The notes under the pieces are model-generated. The model was not told where the DNA came from. It did not search any database and saw only the letters and a list, made by a program, of their open reading frames with translations. Positions 24,691 through 36,865 of a stretch of 64,000 bases of DNA are shown in pieces. Positions within the stretch are counted from its first letter, which is position 1. Each line of letters begins with the position of its first letter. The position numbers and the translations under genes were made by a program. This DNA is from Collybiopsis luxurians FD-317 M1 (taxonomy: Eukaryota; Basidiomycota; Agaricomycetes; Agaricales; Omphalotaceae): positions 1,006,320-1,070,319 of the forward strand of contig KN834755.1 of NCBI GenBank assembly GCA_000827265.1. Reading direction: 5' to 3'.

Positions 24691-25555
24691 AGTACCTTTA
24701 TGTCTTCCTTACAACCACTTTGTGTTGCCTCAATATATGTTTTTCAGAGTATTCCTTTTTCCTTCTGTGCCTAATTGCAATGACTCATCTTTAAGTTATG
24801 TGTCACTAAGTTGATTTCCATGAGCTTCATTAAGCTTCATTGATCACTCTTCACTCATCTCCCTCTCCCTTCAAGCTTCAAGCACCAATCTTCTGATATC
24901 TCAAATGGCTTCAAAATCTGAAGAATCTCTGAACCTCAAATATATCAAAGCCCAGCAATTTTTGCAAGTCTACCTCAAGATCTTTCGAGAATGCCTCAAG
25001 ATAGTCTTAAGATTCTTCAATGCCACCTCAAGGACTGCCTCAAGGACTATCTCAAGGTTCTCCATTGCTACCTCAAGATCCCTCAAAACTGCCAAAGGTT
25101 GCAAGAATCTGAACTCAGGCAGGGATTTAGATTATATAATGGGTCAGTTGTGTAATAATTGCCATCTGCCAATCATCCACTGATATTTGTTTTCTCCTCA
25201 GGTCATTGTTCAGGTTGATCATTGCTAATTGACATTAGTATTGGTATAATATCTAACCTTGTAATTACTTGTAGAATGGATAGTATCTTGTTGCATTGAA
25301 ATAGAAAGTGATGCAAGCTCATAGCATGAAATACTGGGGAACAGGAGGACAAGCACTGGGGTCTATACCATTCTCATGCTGGAGTCCAATGCCCCATTGA
25401 CTGAAGGTTCAAATGTGACAAGATCTTGTTTAAATATGGCTAGACAGTCCTGAGTGACCACCCTCTCCTTTCAACTCAAGGATAAATTTGATTTAACTCT
25501 GTGGCTATTTCTGCAGTGGTTAACTCACACTTAATACAGATGCCAGCTGTATAGA
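24691..25555. other. Mostly non-coding; CTCAAG-rich degenerate repeat
   Basis: At about 24970-25110 the motif CCTCAAG or CTCAAG recurs at short irregular spacing, inside a small Ser/Arg/Lys-rich open frame with ATG at 24905 (MASKSEESLNLKYIKAQQFL). The frame is probably a by-product of the repeat. Nothing else recognised. Confidence 0.35.
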
Positions 25556-26632
25556 TCAGTCATTTGCCCCTATTGACACCCTTTTTAATCATTTCTGTCT
25601 TGGTACTGGTCTTGTCCTTGTCATCACCACAACCATTGCCCATACTGCCACTACCAAGATTGTGCTGCTTTTTCCTAAGCCTGCACTGGTTGACAAAGCT
25701 AACCTGCTGAAATTGTATGTCCCCAAAATTGCATAATGCTGGAAAATAGCATAGTACATGACCCAATCCCATCTCAAAGCCTTTGGTCTGCCTGGAGGCA
25801 GATGCTCTGCAAGACTGCTGATTTTTCTCTTTTACTTTTTCCTTCCACTCTCCCTGGGCCACTTTGCCGCCTCCATCACATTTGAAACTGAGATTCTTTG
25901 AAAAAGGATACACAAACCCCTCTGGAGCATCTTGCAAATGCATAAAATATTTATCAATCAACCTGATCCTCTACAGCTTTTCTATACCCACATCCATCAT
26001 ACTCCAGTTCCAATCCAAGTCTATGGTAGGCTTAAGTTTCAGTGTCTCGATTTGGAAGAATCTCATAAGAACCAAGCACTGATACAATGGGCAAAATTTG
26101 TCATCTTTTCTGTTAACATTGAGGCTCATGGCTGTAATTGTGATTGTTATGATATGCAGAGAAACAAACTTGCATACTTCTAGCATGTTTTTTGAGCATT
26201 CAGCAGAGGACAAATGTGAAGAAGGGTGTATCATAGTTGTTCAAATTTGAAGAGACTTAAGGTATTTTCAGGAGTGGACCAGGACCAGGGCAGCATCCCC
26301 TAGTTTTATTGATAGTCTGTTATGGCACTGCAATGTGAAGAGCACATAGCGGACATAGGGGGGCAAATAAAAATGATCAAAAGAGGATAAGAATGATGCA
26401 ATATAAGGATGCGCAGTGGACAGAGTGAAATGTACAAGGATATGAGAGAGAAAAAAAATCATTCTCTTTGCATGTTACCTGGTGACCAGCTTTCCAGTCT
26501 TTCACTTGACAGTCTTGCGAGCAATATAACTTGGATTGACAATGTGTACAGACTTCAGTGAAATGTTTCTGAACAGGTCTGGCAGTGCACTAGACAGTCA
26601 TGATGTGAGTGGTGGTCAAAAACAAAAAAAAA
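25556..26632 (-). repeat. Dispersed ~1-kb repeat, copy 1, with conserved minus-strand coding trace
   Basis: Aligned by eye with 61003-62280: both begin GTCATTTG-C/T-CCCTATTGA and end GTGCACTAGACAGTCAT...GGTGGTCAA, followed by an A-rich run. On the minus strand both copies read IDKxxMHLxDAxEGFVYPFS, then Gly-rich sequence and VAQG, with RFFQIExLKLKPTID upstream. Conservation of this reading in both copies suggests the repeat once coded for a protein. I do not recognise the family. Confidence 0.7.
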
Positions 26633-26904
26633 AAGATTCAAATTTTGTTTGACCTTTTTACTAGCACAAATCACTTATACCTCTGCCTCAACCCATCAAG
26701 ATATTTCACCCTCTCAATAACCTTCTTCCATGCATCCCCCAAAACTACCTTTGTTTATATATTCATTTCTATTTCTAGCCCATCCACTGTGCTCTCTAAA
26801 CCCCAACATAACCCTGCACTCAACAGCCACACCAATCAAAATTTATTGTCATCAAACCCATTGTGATCCTTTCTTCCTCACTATCATCCACCTTGAATAT
26901 CCAA
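26633..26904. other. Spacer, no gene recognised
   Basis: AC-rich sequence with a short open frame (26609-26866) of no recognisable content. It lies between the dispersed repeat and the 3' end of the transporter gene. Confidence 0.3.
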
Positions 26905-28398
26905 CTAGGGCAGTTCCAATGAATACAGCACACTAGCATATGAATAAGAATCATATTTTAAAACCCTGGAAGTAAAGTATGCTCTCACTGCATTGAATAG
27001 AATAGGTTGAGTCCAAAAGTAATGTGGGGAATCTAGGAAAGTGCCAGATATTGGATTACCACACAGCAGCGCAAAGCTGAAGCTGAATGTTCCAATGCCA
27101 ATATGCATCCTGATACCAGTTTATCAGCTATTGCACACAAGGAACGGTGATTGAATATTAACCCAATTTCTTCATCAGTCTTAGCAAATAAGGCAAAAAC
27201 TGGGGCTGTTAGAGATATGGCTAGATTCCCAGTGATTATGAGTACATTTATCACAGGAACATAGGAAAGCAACATCATGCTTACTCCCTCCCGAAAAGAA
27301 ACCGTATAGAATAGCAAAGGCAATGACACCTCCTGAGCTTGTGGCTCTGAGCATTGACAATATTACGGCTCCAGTAATGATACTGCACCCCATAAAGACT
27401 AAAAGATGGTGGATGAGCATAAGATCAAAAGCTGACAATCTAATCTACCATTAAGAGCTCCATATCTGTCAGCAAAGATATTTGGAACTGTCCAACCAAA
27501 AAGTGCTGCCACATTCAGAATTGGAATCTGTGATGCAGTGGGGCAGTGAATTATTGAATAACTACATTAAACCTAACTGTATATGGGTCAAGCTTTAGAG
27601 AGACTCCATGCAAACTGGCAAATAGTTGCAAGTAAAAGACTGAAGCAAGATGTAAAGAGTGCATGTGTCACATTGGTTCTTGAGATCCAACAACTCACAT
27701 GGAAAGAATATCCCTAGGTAGATTATCACAGAGCTGAAACTCTTTAATCAGCTGTAAGCAACTTGAACATGATTAATTGGAAACATACCCTGCCAAACAT
27801 ATAATGTATGCAGTATCATGTATAGCATACAGCATGTTCAGCTGCTGTGTAGCTGGCCTAGGAAGAAGTCTTGGTTTAATTAAAATACTTGCTAATGAGA
27901 GAAGGACAACTGTAATAAACCCTGAGGTCCTAAAGTCCAGACTGTGTCAGGCCAGCATCAAGCAAGTGCTGCTATGGAAAAAGACAAACTGAACAGCCCA
28001 ACCAAAGCCTGCTGAGCTGAACATATGGTTGAGCATGATAGGCCATATGACACTGCCTACCCCTGAGCCTATTGGAAAGCTGTCAACCTGAAGATCAAGA
28101 TTAAACATATAGAATGTTAAAATAGCAAACCTGCTAATACACCTCCCATTGATGTTGAGTGTCTAGCTTGGAAATACTGTGAAACAACAGACAATCCTGG
28201 AACAAACAACATTCCCATTGCCAAGCCAAGGCCTAGTCCTTGAGACAGAAAATTTTGATAGTAGTGATGAGGCTGGGCAAGTGAAAGCATGAAAAGTCTT
28301 CCAGCTCATGATAAAAATCAACACATTGGAACCAATTCAGATGACACACACAATATCCAGTAAAGCATGGATCCTGCACCTATTAAATGCCAAAAATA

Positions 28399-29739
28399 CA
28401 TCAGGAAAACTACCCTTGGCCCAGGTTAGCCTAGGCACCCCTGGGAGCTTTGGGTAGCCTGGGTAGCCTAGGCTATGGCCAAATTCCTAAAGACTTTTAA
28501 GCTCCCTGAGAGATTTCTGAAGTGTCTTTGAGGGCTCTCTAGGATTTTGGTTTTAGCCTAGGCACCTCTGGGAGCTTTGGGTAGCCTGGGTAGCCTGGGC
28601 AGCCTAGGCTATGGCCAAAATCCTAGAGACCTTCAANNNNNNNNNNNNNNNNNNNNNNNNNNNNNNNNNNNNNNNNNNNNNNNNNNNNNNNNNNNNNNNN
28701 NNNNNNNNNNNNNNNNNNNNNNNNNNNNNNNNNNNNNNNNNNNCTTGGCCCAGGTTAGCCTAGGCACCCCTGGGAGCTTTGGGTAGCCTGGGTAGCCTAG
28801 GCTATGGCCAAATTCCTAAAGACTTTTAAGCTCCCTGAGAGATTTCTGAAGTGTCTTTGAGGGCTCTCTAGGATTTTGGTTTTAGCCTAGGCACCTCTGG
28901 GAGCTTTGGGTAGCCTGGGTAGCCTGGGCAGCCTAGGCTATGGCCAAAATCCTAGAGACCTTCAAGCTCTCTGAGAGATTTCTGAAGTATCTCTGAAGTG
29001 TCTTTGAGGGCTCTCTGGGGGTCCCTGGGGATCCCTGAGAATCCCTGGAGCAGAAATATTGTAAATCATACAAATAATATAAAATTATATTACAAACACA
29101 TAGTGAAGTATTAATCTTGTGTAAATACACAAAAGGAAATATATATATAGCTGGAAATATTCACAGAATTTCGCTTTTAAAACAAATCACATGATGTGCT
29201 CACCGTGAACTGTCTACAATCAAAAAAATTTTCCCATAGTCAGAATATGTTTACTATCATTATAAACCATTGTACATATACTATATACATATGTATAGGG
29301 TCTGTACTATACTGATATACTGTGCTCAAGTATGTTAGCTTAATATAATAAACTGTGCTATAAAGTGTAGGTATGGAATAGTAGGTGAGAAACTATCATT
29401 ACATACAATATAGTGCAATACTATTGCTTAGAGGGTTAATACAGAGCTAGTAGATGGAGTTTAAGATAGAGTGGTAGAAGAATAGAGTAAGATATAATAT
29501 TATTTTAAATTTATTCTTTGAAGCCTCAGGGCTTCCCAGGGATCATCAGGGAAGCCTCAGGCACTCTGACAGATCTTTATAGAAACCTCAGGCATCTTCA
29601 GGATCCTCAGGAATTGGGGGGTGTCTCCTGACCACTCCAGCTGACCTGGCCAGCCCAGGCAGCCTGGGTGGCCTAGGCTTACCTGGACTCTCTGAGACTA
29701 GCCACTGCTAGCCTGGGCATATGGAACTTTTTCCTGATG
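28399..29739. mobile_element. CATCAGG small transposon, copy B, inside the transporter gene
   Basis: Ends CATCAGGAAAA...TTTTTCCTGATG, flanked by TA on both sides (28397-28398, 29740-29741). Removing the element and one TA restores the minus-strand transporter reading DKGY-FWHLIGAGSMLYW, a direct empty-site test. The conserved core (TGTCTACAATC on the plus strand) lies near 29211-29221, in minus orientation. The apparent length is inflated by a 222-bp duplication on either side of an N gap. Confidence 0.85.
28637..28743. other. Assembly gap (107 N)
   Basis: The gap lies within copy B. The 222 bases before it (28415-28636) and after it (28744-28965) are identical by eye, so the gap probably joins two contig ends that overlap, and the real element may be about 330 bp shorter. 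Confidence 0.9.
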
Positions 29740-30372
29740 TACCCTTTGTCGTACAATCTCCCTGTGTATATCCCACTACCAAATAACAGAAACATTTGTA
29801 ATGAACCTATCCAACTGATTTGTGAAGCAGTGTGTTCATTAAGGGAGATATGCTGACAGATCATTGGTGAATTGTATGTGCTGAAAGAGTATTGTATACA
29901 TACAGTGTAATAATCCTGATATACACCAAATGAACTTCCAAAAGCCAAAGTGCAGACCATGATCATGAAACTGGTAGCAAATTAATTCCACATTAGGGAA
30001 TAGTGAGTGTTGACTAACCCTCCCAGTACTGAGAGCCATGCTCTCAGGCCTCCCTCAGGAAATGTGCTAGCAGTAATGTCAGGACAGCTTGTGGGTCTGT
30101 TTTCAATGGCCCCTTGGTCTTGAGATGACTCAAGGACAAAGCTATCAGTGAGTGGCATACTGTGTGGGCGTAGCAAAACTGGCGATGGCAGCAGGGAGAA
30201 CTGGACCCATCCCTACTTAATGTGAGCCAGCATGAGAAAAATCTAAATATAGAGACCACAAGGGCGGAGACTGGAAGCATAAAGGGAATTCATGTTTGCC
30301 TCCACTTCCTTCTCCTCTGTGACATCTTCCAATCTTCATCTTCTGATCTCAACAAAGGACAGTGCGTAACAA

Positions 30373-31315
30373 CATCAGGAAAAAGGCCCTATAGCCCAGG
30401 CACATATGGATTGTTATGGGTTGTTCTCAGGCAGTTTAAGGCTTCTCAGGAGTCCTGGGCTACATAGGCTGCCCAGGATGCCAAAGGACACCCCCCAAAT
30501 CCTGTGGAGCCTGAGAGTCCCTGGGGATCCCTGAGGATCCCTGAGGCTGCCCTGAAGATCCCTGGGAATCTTTCAGGTGTCCTGAGGCTTCAATATATAA
30601 ATGAAAAATAATAAAATATACTTTCATCTGTCCTTCTATTTACTCTACTCTATATATCCTACTTTTGTATTGCTTTTAATGTACTGTAGTATTGTATTTT
30701 ATTATACAGCTGTAATGATTTATTGTTACCTATTACTTCAGGTTTACTAGTCAGTTATTATACTTTAAGCACAGTTTATTATACTAATATAAGCTCTGTA
30801 TTGACTTAACATACTCAACTACAGTATATTTGTGTAGTACAAAGCCTATACATATGTACATAGTATATATACAATAAGTTATAATAATATTGTACATGTT
30901 TGGACTATGGGAAAATTTTTTTGATTGTAGACAGTTCACAGTGAGCTCATCATGTAATTCATGAAAAAAGTGAAAACCTTTGCATAATTCTCACCAAATA
31001 AATGTTCTGGTTGTACATTTACACAAGAATAATGCATAACTATATATTTGCAATCTAATTTTGTATAATTTGTAGCATTTAGAATATTTCTGCTCCTGGG
31101 ATCCTCAGGGAGCCCCAGGAAGCCCTCAGGGACTCTCAGATTATTTTCAAATGTCTTCCAGGGAGCCTAGGAATTGGCCCAAAACCTGGGAAGCCTAAGC
31201 AACCTAAGCAACTTGGAGTACCTGAGAGTGCCTCAGGGTTCCTAGGATTTGGCCATTTTCCTGGGCATCCTCAGGCTTCCTGTATTTGCCTGGGCTTAAG
31301 GTACTTTTCCTGATG
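30373..31315. mobile_element. CATCAGG small transposon, copy C
   Basis: Begins CATCAGGAAAAAGG, ends TTTTCCTGATG, flanked by AA on both sides (30371-30372, 31316-31317). Length 943 bp. It has CCTGAGG/CCTCAGG-rich arms, an AT-rich centre and the core GATTGTAGACAGTTCACAGT at 30923. No ORF. It lies about 215 bp upstream of the transporter start codon and so may also affect that promoter. Confidence 0.85.
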
Positions 31316-31414
31316 AAGCACCAAAGTCATCCATTCCCCCCCTATGCAGAACTTTCTTTGTATGGGCAGATTAGATCCATGATGCCCAAGGAGAGACTTC
31401 ACTGTCCTCTATTA

Positions 31415-31900
31415 TTATTTCTTTCCCACAACTTTTTCTTCCACTTCCTTCTCCCGCTGTGCCATGGGAAGGGCCATGGCAATGGGTGTGTTATTTCCCA
31501 TGTAGAGATTGGTCTCACGAAACTTCTTGTAGTCCTCAGCGGACTCCCAAGTTATGAGAAATGTGATGGAAATTGGCCTTCTCCAGGCAATATCTGACAA
31601 TCATAGGAGCTCGTAATAAGATATACCATCTTCGCTCCTTCCTCTGGAACTTGAATGCCTGAGAATGTGCTGCCGAACCAATGATCAGGGTCAGTCTATC
31701 TGTTACGACTTCTACCTGATATGTCCATCCGCAGCTCCAATATTTGAGAGTATCTCGTTATACTGGCTCCTAAGTATAGTGAATGAAAGTGTCACTTGTA
31801 ACAAAAGTGGTGTATTGGAAGCCTCTCGATCCATTGGAGACTACCAGCTTGGACAGCACATGATTGAGATCCATGCACGATAATGAAGCCATGTTGAAGT
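31415..31900 (-). other. Possible small minus-strand gene, unrecognised
   Basis: The minus strand reads PISITFLITWESAEDYKKFR then ETNLYMGNN before a stop at 31415. Upstream are an ATG near 31893 (MASLSCMDLNHVLSKL) and possible GT-AG junctions. The WES-x-EDYKKF pattern faintly recalls small alpha-beta barrel (ABM-type) proteins, but the fit is weak. CpG content is normal here, so this is where the gene island begins. Confidence 0.25.
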
Positions 31901-33172
31901 TGTGAGGTATCTGTCCTTTTATATCTACAAGATATCTGCCATTGGTAGTAAGTTTCTCAAACTTTGTATATAAGTAAAGGCCATACCTATGGGTTCCAGA
32001 ATTGCTTAAACTTTCCGATTCAGTCTTCAGAACTAGCGGGATCGTCGTCGAATAATGTTATGCGCGAGAACAGTCTATTCTCGTAAGCGGTGATAAGCAT
32101 GTCTGCCGATGACAGGACCCCGGACTCCTCTCAGCCCACTACTCCGTCCAGATGGATGGTACTCACTTGGACATGACACTGATTCTTATGTCCCTCATGA
32201 CTCATAATGTCTCTTCAGTCCATCATTGCGTGTCCAGAGGTCGGCTTCAAACAGACACAACATTACTAAGAAGGCCAGTGTTTTGGCCTGCTAGAGGCAT
32301 AACTCCGCAATGCTCTTGTGGGAAATTCAACCTACAATGTAGATCTTGTCTAGCATTATGTGGTATGCTGTTGTTCTCACAAAATGCTGTAGAATGGAAT
32401 CTTGAATTTTTAAAGGCATACTTATCAATCAACAAGCTCTTAACATATAGAAGACTTCAATATTCGAAGTATTTGTTATTTCGAACAACAGGAACTCCAA
32501 GGAGATACAGTAGGAGCAAGATCTAGTAAGGAGTCATAACTTGCAGCCGCAATGTTCAAAGGGCTAGCTAATTAGAAATCATGCAAAAAACTTTCCGAAA
32601 CTTTTGTCACTTGTGTGTATGATAGAAACTTGCAATGAATCATCCTGAGAAATCAACATTGATGTGAAGTTTCCGCACAAGGTAATGGTACTCAACATTA
32701 AAGGGTGTAGGTGTAAGCATAGCTAAAGGCAAAAGAATGTTCAACATGTGAGCAGGTAAATTTGTTGATGAACTACGGGGTATAATAGATGGAGATATTG
32801 GGATTTATCAGATGAGACTGATATTTGGATTCACCATTTTCTTTGTGCAACATGGTAGCTTATTGTGAGCAGCTTCAGTACCATCAGTGGTCTGTAAAAT
32901 CAAACTGGACTTTACCTCTGCAGAACTGTGACACTGTCTTGGAACCCATGCCAACTGAGCTTCTGAAGAGGTGTATTCTGGAGACAGTCAATCAAAAATA
33001 TAAGTAGCTAGTCTTACAGCCAGGGAAATAGCATAGAAATCACTAGGGTAAGTGGATTGCTTTGCATGGATTGCTTCGTCGTTCAAGGCCACGACCGAAA
33101 ATCAAACCTATTAAAGATTCCATAATTGTTTGCCTCTTCGATAACCTATAGACCTTCTGACAGGGAATAACA
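31901..33172. other. Spacer with short open frames, no gene recognised
   Basis: A 124-codon plus-strand frame (32152-32526) shows no domain. There is no repeat match to other parts of the window. Confidence 0.3.
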
Positions 33173-33182
33173 TTGACGGAGG

Positions 33183-33276
33183 TGACGCTGAGTGATGCCC
33201 AGCACTACAGTGACGCCTATGTAAGTGACGCCAGGGTGACGCCGACGGTATGTACGGGTATGTACACTGGTGACGC
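33183..33276 (+). repeat. Cluster of five TGACGC motifs
   Basis: TGACGC occurs at 33183, 33211, 33226, 33237 and 33271, and TGACGG occurs just before at about 33174. TGACG is the half site of CRE/ATF-type bZIP factors, so this could be a protein-binding array. It could equally be a local tandem expansion. It sits immediately upstream of the recombinase fragment. Confidence 0.5.
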
Positions 33277-33280
33277 TTTA

Positions 33281-33938
33281 TGTTCTATGCCCATAAAAAA
33301 CATCCTATCCGACCTCAACCGCACAATCCCTCTAGATGCAGCCTGTGGAGGTTGCCTATCCACAAGCCTCTTCTACGCGGCACGTCTGGGGGAACTCACA
33401 GCTCCCACTCTCACAGAATATTCACCAGGGAGACATGTAAACCCTACTCATGTTCGTCAAGCGACTGATCGCAATGGATTCGAAACGACCGTAATACGCA
33501 TTCCCCAGACAAAAAGCAATCAAATCGACGGCGAGGACATCTATTTCTCAAAGCAGCTCGGGGACGTTGACCCAGAAGACTGGTTCCGCAACCACATAAC
33601 GGTAAACTGGCCTGGCGCAACCAACCATCTCTTCGCATATCTTCACTCAGCCTCAAGCAGGACCATCAAAAAAACCCCTTACCAAAGCAGCATTCATCCA
33701 ACGGATTCACAAGGCAGCAAAGAAAAGAGGACTACCCACCTTACAGGGGCACGGGATCCGCATTGGGGTAACTTTGGAGTACCTGCTCCGGGGTGTACCC
33801 TTCGATGCGGTGAAGGCAATTGACCGGTGGAGTAGTAACGCATTCTTGCTATATTTACATAAACATGCCGAAATAATGGCACCCTACATGCAACCCCAAA
33901 TTCATTATTCGATACACGATGCCCCCCGTACGCTGTAA
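33281..33938 (+). pseudogene. Tyrosine recombinase (Crypton/fungal YR type), truncated and frameshifted
   Basis: The C-terminal catalytic domain is readable: LDAACGGCLSTSLFYAARLG with the first catalytic Arg, IPQTKSNQIDGEDIYF, HLFAYLHS, then, after a one-base frame change at an A7 run (33668-33674), GHGIRIG with H-x-x-R, DRWSSNAF with Trp in the second His position, and LLYLHKHAE with the nucleophilic Tyr. So Arg, His, Arg, Trp and Tyr are all present. The N-terminal core-binding domain is missing. Such enzymes cut and rejoin DNA and are multicopy in mushroom genomes. The frame change could be a real mutation or an assembly error in the homopolymer. Confidence 0.7.
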
Positions 33939-33963
33939 GTACACTCCTCCTGTATTGGGTATC

Positions 33964-34066
33964 CACGGTCGCTGGATGCGTCTTGTACTCCTACCAGTTG
34001 GGTATCGCAGCTGACCGTGTCTACAGGACCCCCTTGCAGCTGGGACCCGAAGGCCTGCGGCCTTCC
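33964..34066. other. Two inverted-repeat structures after the recombinase
   Basis: CCACGGTCGCTG at about 33963 pairs with CAGCTGACCGTG ending at about 34019 (one extra base), and GAAGGCC-TGC-GGCCTTC at about 34049-34065 is a perfect 7-bp hairpin. They lie just beyond the stop of the recombinase and may mark the end of that element or a transcription-end structure. Confidence 0.4.
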
Positions 34067-34502
34067 CCCCAACACTCATAGAAACACTGACCTAAATATA
34101 TACTATCTAACGCAACTTGTATTATTCACAATACCTAGTGCATTTCAATACACATTGAGCTTCACTCCAGTTCCAAGACGAAAATATTCGAGAATATAGG
34201 AATTGAATTGAAGAATACTCAGTTCACATTCAAAGGGCCATTGACATTCGGCAAAAATTGTCATATTAGATGGATCACTACATTAGAGCTATAACTTGAC
34301 ACGTTTTAAACAACGATACGTGCGTAACACATTTTACTCCGTGAAACCTGAACCCTAGACTATAGAGTGCTTAATTTACATCTATAGGTAGAGATCGTTA
34401 GTCATGGTGCCATCAGCTATCGAAAAAGTATGTTACCAGCCACTGCCAGAAAGCCTCTATCCTGTTCCTCGGTGGAGGATCATCGTACCTAAAATGAAAC
34501 GG

Positions 34503-36865
34503 TCAATTGAGCTCGAACAACCATTCATAACGAACGTACTCAGCAGCCTCGATTTCAGCAATGTGAGTCACAAAGTCCATATTCTGGGCTTTGACAGGCG
34601 ACTGTCTGTAGATAAATCTGGCACCAATGTAAAGAATAGGGAATAGAACGAAAGGGAGGTAATTGGTGACAAAGGTAGCGTTGTCCCAATGACCTTTCAA
34701 GAATACATCAAACCCACTGAACTGTGGGATGCCAATCCAGGTCAGCGTCAAATGAGTAAAATTCATGGTAATAAACATACCAGACAGTAGACGAAGGTCG
34801 AGCAGACTGCGTACCAGGCAGCAAATGGCTGCAAAGGTCCTTTATATGGAAGCTTCGAACGACTAATCCCTTGCACTTTGAGACCCTTATGGAAACGCTG
34901 CGAAAAGAATAAGCATAAATTTTGTGGGGTTGAATGAAACAAAATACAATGTAGGTGACATTTATTCCAAACCAGGCCATTAATCCGGAGATAGCTGGAA
35001 AACAGGGTCATTGAGAAATGGGGAATCAAAGTATGCAAATTCCTACAGATCATGTTGGCAAACCAGTTAAAGACGGTGCCAGAACCGGATTTAACACCCA
35101 TGAACGCAAGCAGGGAGAAGCTCGCGCAAACTGCAAGGGCAACATATGGAAGACCTCTTTTCGACGTTCTGAGAAAGATCACAGGAGCGTTATGAGAAAG
35201 TGCAAGACCGTCTAAAACCGCTCATTAATATTCTCAAGCTATCGTTCAGCGGAACTGTCGACTTACAAAGAGCACGGGAGCCGGTGTACAAGTCAGAGCT
35301 GGCGGCAGACCACGCAGAGCTTACTAGACATGCGTTAATGAGCTATCAGACGTTGAAGGTTAGTCCACAAACAGAAACGTGCAGTAGACTAATCTCACTG
35401 AAGGAAGACCTTTAATCCCGGCATTCTGAATAGCAATCACAAACGGCGAAGCTGCCGCAGTCGCTGTTCCCAAAAGCAGTCTGTCGTCGGTTGAAGGTAC
35501 AAGCCAGCCAATGATCCAGACACCGCCAATGTAGAACAACAGGATTCGAACGTAAACTCGTTTGATGGCTTTAGGAATGTTACGTCTTGGATTCTTCGCC
35601 TCTCCGGCGGCAATCTTGACGAGAATCAGCCTGAATAGCGGAAGGTCATCAAGTATCTAAGCGTACGGCAACAATTTCCGTCCCAATGAACGAGAAGGCA
35701 GCCCTAGAGATGACAGCCCACCTGCGAAAGCATGAAGGCTTCTAGAACAAATAGAGCGTCGAATAGCTTACCAGCCTAAAAATTTACCCTTATTCCCAGC
35801 AATACCGCTGTACTGAACGAATGGCCCAGGCTATACAAGTATTTCTGTGAGGGAGCAGACTTCAATAACAGGCCGAGTACTTGCGTTTTTCCAATACCGG
35901 AAACCAATACGGTCATGGTTAGGACCCCCTCCCAGGTCGAGAACGATACCAAGGATAATCAACCCGGTGATGGTCAAGACCTTGATACTCGCAAAAATGA
36001 ATTCTGCTTCTCCATAGACGCCTAAGAACAAATGATTTCACAAAATGGAAAGAACAGGCTCGACAAATTCGTTTTTTTAGCGTACCTGCACCACAAAGGT
36101 TGATGACGATGACTACGACAATACAGATACTGATCCAAGCATAGTTAAGTTGCGTGTCCGTGTCCCAGAAGTTGATGAGAACTGCAGCTGCGGAGAGCTC
36201 AGCTGGTAAGGTGATCGCCCATGTATACCAGTAGTTCCACCCCATAGCAAAACTGAACGCTGCATAAATAAGCAATTAACGACGCCATATGACCGCTACA
36301 GTTCACCACAATTACTCGCCTGGGTCAACAAAACGTTCCGCCAATTTGATATGCCCACCAGAGATAGGGAGGTATGCGACCTGAGCAAAGCGCCGATGAG
36401 TGGCGATACATTTGAGCGACAATGTTTTGATCTTACCATTTCTCCAAGCGACTGCATAGTAGCCCAGCATACACTTCCGACGATGATATAGCCGAGCAAA
36501 AGTCCAACTGGCCCACCTGCAGCAAGCGGTATGAAGATGTTGGTTTAAAAATATTAGAGTAGAATACGGACCCTGAGCCAGAGACTTTCCAGTGCCCAAG
36601 AATAACCCCGTCCCAATGACACCTAATATGAAGCTGATAAGATACAAGAAGGAGAGGCCGCTACGATGAGCGATTTACCTCCAATACTGATCATGGCAAT
36701 ATGACGGTTCTTTAGCTGCCTTTAAGGTGCATTAATGAACAACGGACGATTTGAAAAATCCAGCTAAACACGCCTATGAAGAGCCCCGGCGTCATCAAAT
36801 GGCCGACCAATCGACTCGACATCGGAGCCATTGGAAACTTTCTCATCTTTGTATTCAGTAGTCAT
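34503..36865 (-). CDS. Amino-acid permease (APC superfamily, fungal YAT/AAP type)
   Basis: ATG 36865 gives a hydrophilic start ([15 protein letters not shown]), then [13 protein letters not shown] joined to [14 protein letters not shown], the family signature in TM1. Next come [49 protein letters not shown], an Asn/Trp-rich segment, [19 protein letters not shown], the conserved [50 protein letters not shown], a [12 protein letters not shown] segment, [19 protein letters not shown] and a last membrane pair. It ends EWLFELN at TGA 34503-34505. There are at least seven short GT-AG introns; the exon parts look uninterrupted. It would import amino acids by proton symport at the plasma membrane. 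It is divergent from the reductase gene. Confidence 0.85.

Larger units (their letters stand above)
26905..30158 (-). pseudogene. Monocarboxylate-type MFS transporter gene, interrupted by a small transposon
   Basis: From ATG 30158 (minus): a hydrophilic start, then FPEGGLRAWLSVLGG, the signature of fungal monocarboxylate-porter-like MFS proteins. Next FGVYQDYYT and SQISWIGSLQMFLLF (TM2-3), then LAQPHHYYQNFLSQGLGLGL, SMGGVLAG, GSGVGSVIWPIMLNHMFSS, the central loop, VPNIFADRYGAL, GGVIAFAILYGFFSG, KTDEEIG and a last membrane segment ending at 26905. Several GT-AG introns are readable, for example 27110-27162, joining EEIG to MHIGIGTF. The role would be plasma-membrane import of monocarboxylates or related acids. 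A 1341-bp element at 28399-29739 splits the codons for DKGY and FWHL. Frame damage around 27.2-27.9 kb suggests further decay. Confidence 0.75.

Noticed and set aside
34404..34646. Plus-strand 80-codon frame at the end of the permease gene
   Set aside because: It is antisense to the last permease exon and has no family resemblance.
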